The translations under genes and the position numbers were made by a program. 64,000 bases of DNA from Siphonodentalium dalli. Lineage: Eukaryota; Mollusca; Scaphopoda; Gadilida; Siphonodentaliidae. Under the pieces are notes generated by a model that ran no database searches, had not been told where the DNA came from, and saw nothing but the letters and a program-made list of their open reading frames with translations. This document shows, one piece after another, positions 58,771 through 64,000 of this stretch. Location: contig CP136065.1 in NCBI GenBank assembly GCA_032622095.1, forward strand, positions 92,941,343-93,005,342. The letters are read 5' to 3'. Numbering within the stretch: the first letter of the stretch is position 1; the number at the start of each line of letters is the position of its first letter.

Positions 58771-60060
58771 GAGAAATAACTGCAACTAGCCACGTGGGCG
58801 CCGACCAATCAGAATGCTGGATTTAGTGATGACAACACTTAGTATGTAAATATACAACCATCATGTAAAGCAGGCACACACATATATATAGGGACGTCGC
58901 ATAACGGAAGTGCATGTTTGGAGGGGAGGGGCAATGGAGCCCATTACTTAGACGCCACTGTGGCAGAAATGGTAATCCCGAAATCAAATCCTCACAAAGA
59001 TGAATACTTGTTTTGTAATAATTATCATGTTATGTTCAATTTCTCAGCTTTTCATCCAATCAGTAGGTCCCAGAAAAGTAATTATTAAGGAAGAACATAG
59101 ATTAATAGAAGAAATCTTAATATCGTTCCAAAAGATTGTTCATTGCTGATTCCATCTTCGTCAGTGATAAGCAACATTGCCTGTTAACTTCAGTGGCTCT
59201 GTGGCCCTCAGCTTGTCCATATATTTGGACATAGCTGTAGCTCCAGTCCTATACGCCTGACACCATGTATATGACCATTGATGTAAGATGTTTGTTGTGT
59301 GTGTTCTGATATTTTAATATAGCTGAACTCCAGAGAAGGAAGCACAATGATATGTACAAATCTGTGATGCTTACCTATAATTGATTATGACATTCTATAA
59401 GGCACTAACTTCTACAATATTGAGTTCGTGGGAATATGAACTCTAGATATATAACACATTTGGTTAATTGAACGCGACATCAATTGAGACAAACCGTGGT
59501 TTTTGATGGTTGAGGTATATGATCTGTTAAGCTTTTTGCTTGGTCCTTTTTGCTACAAATAGATAATTCCTGTAAAACGAACAACACCGTGATATGGCAT
59601 AGTAACTAAAACAGTTATAATGATGGTATTCTGTGAGATAACAGGGCAAAAGTTGGCAATCTGTCCGAGCATAAGCTTGAGAAATGTAACGTTTTATTGG
59701 GCAGTTCTTCTGCTTGCCTCTGGGACAGTGTCTACATCATCTGTAAAGCCTCTTCAATAAGGCAAGGTGAAAAGTTAGGATTCAAAGGTAAGACAAATTG
59801 ACGATTCAATCCACAATGCATACTTTTGTGGTACTTTCTGCAAGAATAGTCGTATCATCGAGATTCCGATCACACACATTATGTTTATGTTCATGTACAT
59901 GTAGTGTCTAAGTCTATTTTAAAACCCGTCACTTAAAAACATTGTCTTTGATGGCTTAATTGTCGAGAAAAGATTCTAAATCGTTTAGATACATTAAAAA
60001 GAGGAATGGCGACAGTGAATCAATTTGTCTCCAACCAGTTTCATTATATCATTTTAAGTA
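58771..60060. other. Spacer, no gene seen
   Basis: No recognisable exon, repeat array or hairpin; AT-rich. Confidence 0.4.
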
Positions 60061-61430
60061 AGGCCAGATTCTATTATAGTGTCAGTTATTATATAGAAAT
60101 AAGGGAGGGGGTGTTGTTCCGATGGCTGAATTCCAGTTTTCACTGATTTTTAATAGCAAAAATTACCCTGGTAATCATATAAACAGAATTAGTCCAGCGG
60201 TACCTTCTTACAGTTATTAATTACATCGAACACTTAAATAATAACGACATGAAGCTGTGAATTGTTATAATATGCCATGAATTAATGATGATTATTATGT
60301 TGTGATGGATCCCAGAATTCTCTAAATTTTGTACAAAGAGATCTTTACCTCAAAACGAACCCTAGATGTACATAAGCATTGACATAAACCAAAATTATAT
60401 CACAAAATGTAAACATGCCTACCATTTTTATGTCCAATTGCGTTCCCATTCCAGAATATATGTAAATATTATTCAGCCGGCTATAGATTCCATTTTCACT
60501 GTTTTGGTTTAAAGAGAAAAAACTATTTCACCCCAAAAATAAGCAGTCTTATAACACACACGACAGGCAACATTGGCATGTTATCAGCTGAATCACCACA
60601 GTCATTTTGATATATCTATAAGCAGATCAATGAATAGCGATAGTCAAAATGATGCAAACAGCGTTGAAAATTTGACTAAATCCAGATTTTCATCGTGTTT
60701 ATTTACAAAAAATCCCATTTTACCCCAAAAAATAGAAAATCGTACATTTCGCAAAAAGGCAACACCGACATGTTATCTGCTGTAGCAATATGACACATAA
60801 TTCATCGTGTTACTCCTCTTTCACATGATTCAATTCGAATAAGTGCCGATTCTACTCCCAACTAACAAATGTGTAATAGTACCTATAGTATATAGAGATA
60901 AAGGGGATGTTATTCAGTGTACAGGATTCCAGTGTTCACTGATTTCATTAATTCAAAACAAATTACCCATAGAATCAGCCTTATTCCAACAACGCTTTAT
61001 TATATTTATAACTGACATCTAGCACATAAATTATTAGCAAATAAAACTGGGAATTTTAATAAAATGGCATGAATTACCGATGCATATCATGGGTTCCAGA
61101 ATTCTCTCATTTCTCACCAAAAAAAGCGATTTTTACCCCAAAAATGAACCTGGAACATTGAGATACTCCAAAATACGCTTTAAAAATATGAACAATCCCC
61201 CATTTATTGTTTAGTTATATTCCCGTCCAAAACTAGATGAAGATGTTACTTAGGCAGTTGGATTCCATTTTTCACTGGTTTGATTCACGAAAAAGCCTAT
61301 TTTACCCCAATAATAAAATGATAACGTACACTATTACACGAAAAGTTAACAGCATGTTAACCGCCGTATCAGTACGGATATTTTGATATATAACTTAGTT
61401 TGTTACTCTTCCACATATTTGACTGGAAGA
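60060..61430. repeat. Diverged tandem repeat with ttttaccccaaaaa motif
   Basis: At least five diverged segments (near 60130, 60480, 60690, 60915 and 61260). Each has attccagttttcactg(a/g)tt-like text, a run such as cattttaccccaaaaaata and a ggcatg.att phrase. The periods are irregular, around 200-250 bp. Confidence 0.5.
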
Positions 61431-61616
61431 AACACTTTATTGACTTTCTCATGTGAAAATATTACATCTTGGCAGCCATTTTGAAAACGGTTGCCATGGA
61501 GACGGGGGGGAAGCAATTTGACGAAGTCTACCCAAATTTGTTTGGAAGCCCTTGACCTAAGGTACATAACTTATATGGAGTCTGATCTAGAGCAAGAAAA
61601 TCCCACGGGGCTATAC

Positions 61617-63487
61617 TCAGCAGTGTTCGAGCTGTCGGTAGCCAAATTAGCCAATGGCTAATATTTTTCGAATTTGGCTAATAAAAATTTCATTTGGCTA
61701 AACTTTTGGCTAAAATTTTTGACCCCAAATGTAGACTGAAAACATCTGTATCTGTATCTGTATATGGTACGTCCTTAGTGACCAACTCTGGCTTTTGCAG
61801 GACGGTTGGGGGAGCGCTATTGATGTTCTCCCACGGCCGACTTGAATGTATCTAACATGAATTTTTGGCAAGTTGGTTTTCAATTCTGTGATGGTGAACG
61901 ATCTAGTCCCAAAACATCGTAAGTGGGATTATATCGCCGACTGTACAAAGGGAAACCCGATCGCGGACAGTACAAATGGAAACCCGTCACTCTGCACGAA
62001 ACAGCAAAAGGTCTTTATTTAACATTTAATCCGCTAATCCCCCATTGTCTGTCTGGGTCACTCACAGGGCTCCTGCACAATGCATGTTTGTGATGACATT
62101 GTATTTATGACGGTCAAGGTTTATGAGCACCAAGTGTAAGACAATAGCTTAATCAGCCAAATGTGAATCACGACAGATATTTTGGTTGGGGGCCTGGCAT
62201 GGTGAATCTCTTATTTGAATTGCAGAAGCACATACTTCGCAATGAACTGGGGGCCTCGTGGGTGGTAAATGTATAAGTAATGACCCGGGGACCTCGTGGT
62301 TGGTGAGTGTGCCGTTGGTGACATGGGAACCTCGTGTTGGTAAATGTGCAGTAATGGCCTGGGTACCTCGTGTGTAGTAAATGTACAATAATACATTGGG
62401 CACCTCGTAGGTGGTGGATGTTCATTAATGACCCGGGGACCTCGTGGGTTGTGGATTTGCAGTAATGACCCGGGGACCTCGTGGGTGGTGTATTTGCAGT
62501 AATGACCCGGGGACCTCGTGGCAGTGAATGTACGTTGGTGACCGGGGAACCTCGTGGGTAGTAAATGTGCAGTAACGACCCGGGGACCTCGTGGTAAGTA
62601 CATGTAAGTTATGACATAGGGACTTCGTGGGTAGTAGTAATGTATAGTAATGACCTGGGAAACTCGTGGTTAATAAATGTACAGTAACGACATGGATACC
62701 TCACAGGCAATAAATTTACAGAAATGACCAGGGGACCTCGCTTTTTTGATTATTTCTTTTTCACATAACGTTGATCATACAATGATTAAATTAAATCTTA
62801 TTATGAAATATAAATCATAACACGAAATTTGTATGTGTTCTCTGGGTTTCTGCTATCTTTTATTTTCCTACTCTTTATGACTATATCAGAAACTGCCTAT
62901 ACAGCAGAGTGCTCTACCTATCATTAGCTTATGTCAGCTTCCGGTGGGTAAGACATGGTACCTCTAATTGTGGACTCTTCTGCTATAGGGCACCCCCCCC
63001 CCTCTACTCACATAATGTGGGTCATACAAAGATACATTCAAAATAATATGCATGCTTTTATGACAGATTGTAATTTGATAATGGCGTAACAACATTAAGT
63101 TATTAGTTTCCAGATGTCACTTAGATAATTAATATTTAATGATTTACAAAAAGATATTGATATAAAACAAAAAAATAATGACATTAAGAATGACGATCAC
63201 GGGTATACCCCCTCCCCAAATCACTCTTTCACATAAAGATTAATAAATTTTGAATAAACAATATATATACAAATATTTCTAGTTCGTCAAAATTAGTTAA
63301 ATTATTGTGTATTTTACCTGTGTCTGTTAGATTTGCCGTTTTAGTCATTAATTGTGAACCGACCGGAAAACGATGATTTAATTTGGCCATAGTTTTTTTT
63401 TAATTTGGCCAAAAATCATTTGGCTAAATTTTTTTTCATTTGGCTAAACTTTTGGCTAAAAAATTTTTCGGTCCAGCGCTCACACTG
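61617..63487. mobile_element. hAT-like non-autonomous element
   Basis: Flanked by GGCTATAC (61609-61616) and GGCTATAG (63488-63495). Ends (TCAG)CAGTGTTCGAGCTG and the complement of CAGTGTGAGCGCTG. Subterminal tttggctaaacttttggcta repeats at both ends. An 8-bp duplication and CAGTG ends fit hAT. Carries a minisatellite at 62240-62745. No transposase. Confidence 0.6.
62240..62745. repeat. Minisatellite, about 38-39 bp, inside the hAT-like element
   Basis: About 12 units of cggggacctcgtggg.ggt.. plus gcagtaatgac. Many units are 39 bp (13 codons), keeping long frames open on the minus strand (62149-62603) with a repeated HEVPGSLL-like peptide. I regard this as a by-product, not a gene. Confidence 0.85.
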
Positions 63488-63495
63488 GGCTATAG

Positions 63496-64000
63496 GCTAG
63501 GGCCAGTATTAATGTCTATGAACGCTAGAAATTGTAACATTGCGGTATTCACACAAAACTGTTTTTTGTCCTTCCGTTTGACAAAACAGCCTCGGCTGAA
63601 ACTCGTATATACATGTATGAAACGCAAGCGAGAGAGGCATGTTGGTTGGATGGGTATATGTTGCTGAATCGGACACTCTCACTGGTCTTTGTTTGTGATG
63701 AAATTATCCAAGTTTCCAAAATTGTGATAACTTACCCATATTACCGAGGGAAATTTACTGTACACAACAGTTATCATACATATCATATTGTGAATAACTA
63801 ACACAGTATAGTGCGCGGCCAACGCCAAAAGTGGTCGGGTACCCCTACCACGGTAGAACAAGTTGAAACCAATTTTTTAAAGGAGAAATATATATATCTT
63901 TAATCCTCAGATAACGAAGAGTGGATAAATATACATATTGTTTTACAAGGAACTCACGAACAAAGAGCAATACAACATAAAGACAAGTTTGATCAACAAC
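63496..64000. other. Window end, no gene seen
   Basis: Short overlapping frames on both strands without motifs. Confidence 0.4.

Noticed and set aside
62149-62603. 130-codon repetitive ORF as a gene
   Set aside because: It exists because the minisatellite unit is a multiple of three in places; neighbouring frames are equally open and there is no start context or splice signal.

Overview
This is AT-rich, intron-bearing animal DNA. It probably comes from a marine lophotrochozoan such as a mollusc. The reasons are spliced exons, abundant APE-type non-LTR retrotransposons, acatgtac-type and GGAC-rich simple repeats, and a dense load of short hairpin transposons. There is no rRNA gene, convincing tRNA gene, LTR element or CRISPR array. 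About nine tenths of the window is transposable elements, satellites and intron or intergenic sequence. The species call is inference.

Region by region. (1) 1619-10385, plus strand: the last five visible exons of a sodium/solute symporter (SLC5) gene. Exon phases match at every junction. Its 3.3-kb intron holds a 46/55-bp minisatellite, a 32-bp satellite of about 56 units, and decayed tandem copies of the next exon's own splice acceptor and 5' end. (2) 10.4-20.7 kb: families of small inverted-repeat transposons. They include TTAA-flanked (piggyBac-type), TA-flanked (Tc1/mariner-type) and double-hairpin families, plus dispersed repeats. (3) 20.9-42.3 kb: a multi-level nest. A long minus-strand ORF (317 codons once the insert is ignored), with a DUF6570/Helitron-helicase-like fragment downstream, is split by a nearly full-length LINE (called LINE-A, 8-bp target duplication). 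LINE-A carries a TTAA MITE and is itself split between endonuclease and reverse transcriptase by a 5.9-kb element with about 1.1-kb inverted ends and a 9-bp target duplication (Mutator-like or foldback). That element carries a 5'-truncated LINE-C (11-bp duplication). A 9.0-kb stretch of the nest is then tandemly duplicated, and one copy later gained another 0.6-kb insertion. (4) 43.1-48.8 kb: a PIF/Harbinger-like element abutting a nearly full-length LINE-B that carries only three disabling changes. (5) 49.3-55.6 kb: microsatellite, a TIR element, LINE-D and LINE-E fragments, and two phase-matched minus-strand exons of an unrecognised gene with an acidic tail. (6) 55.6-64 kb: simple repeats, two hAT-like non-autonomous elements and diverged tandem repeats.

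The only host functions supported are the transporter C-terminus and the unknown acidic-tail protein. Everything else documents transposon traffic: at least four APE-LINE lineages (A to E share C-terminal Cys/His motifs or RT motifs), and non-autonomous DNA elements with TTAA, TA, TTA, 8-bp and 9-bp target duplications. Exon calls, target duplications and frames were read directly from the bases. Family names rest on motif recognition without any database search.
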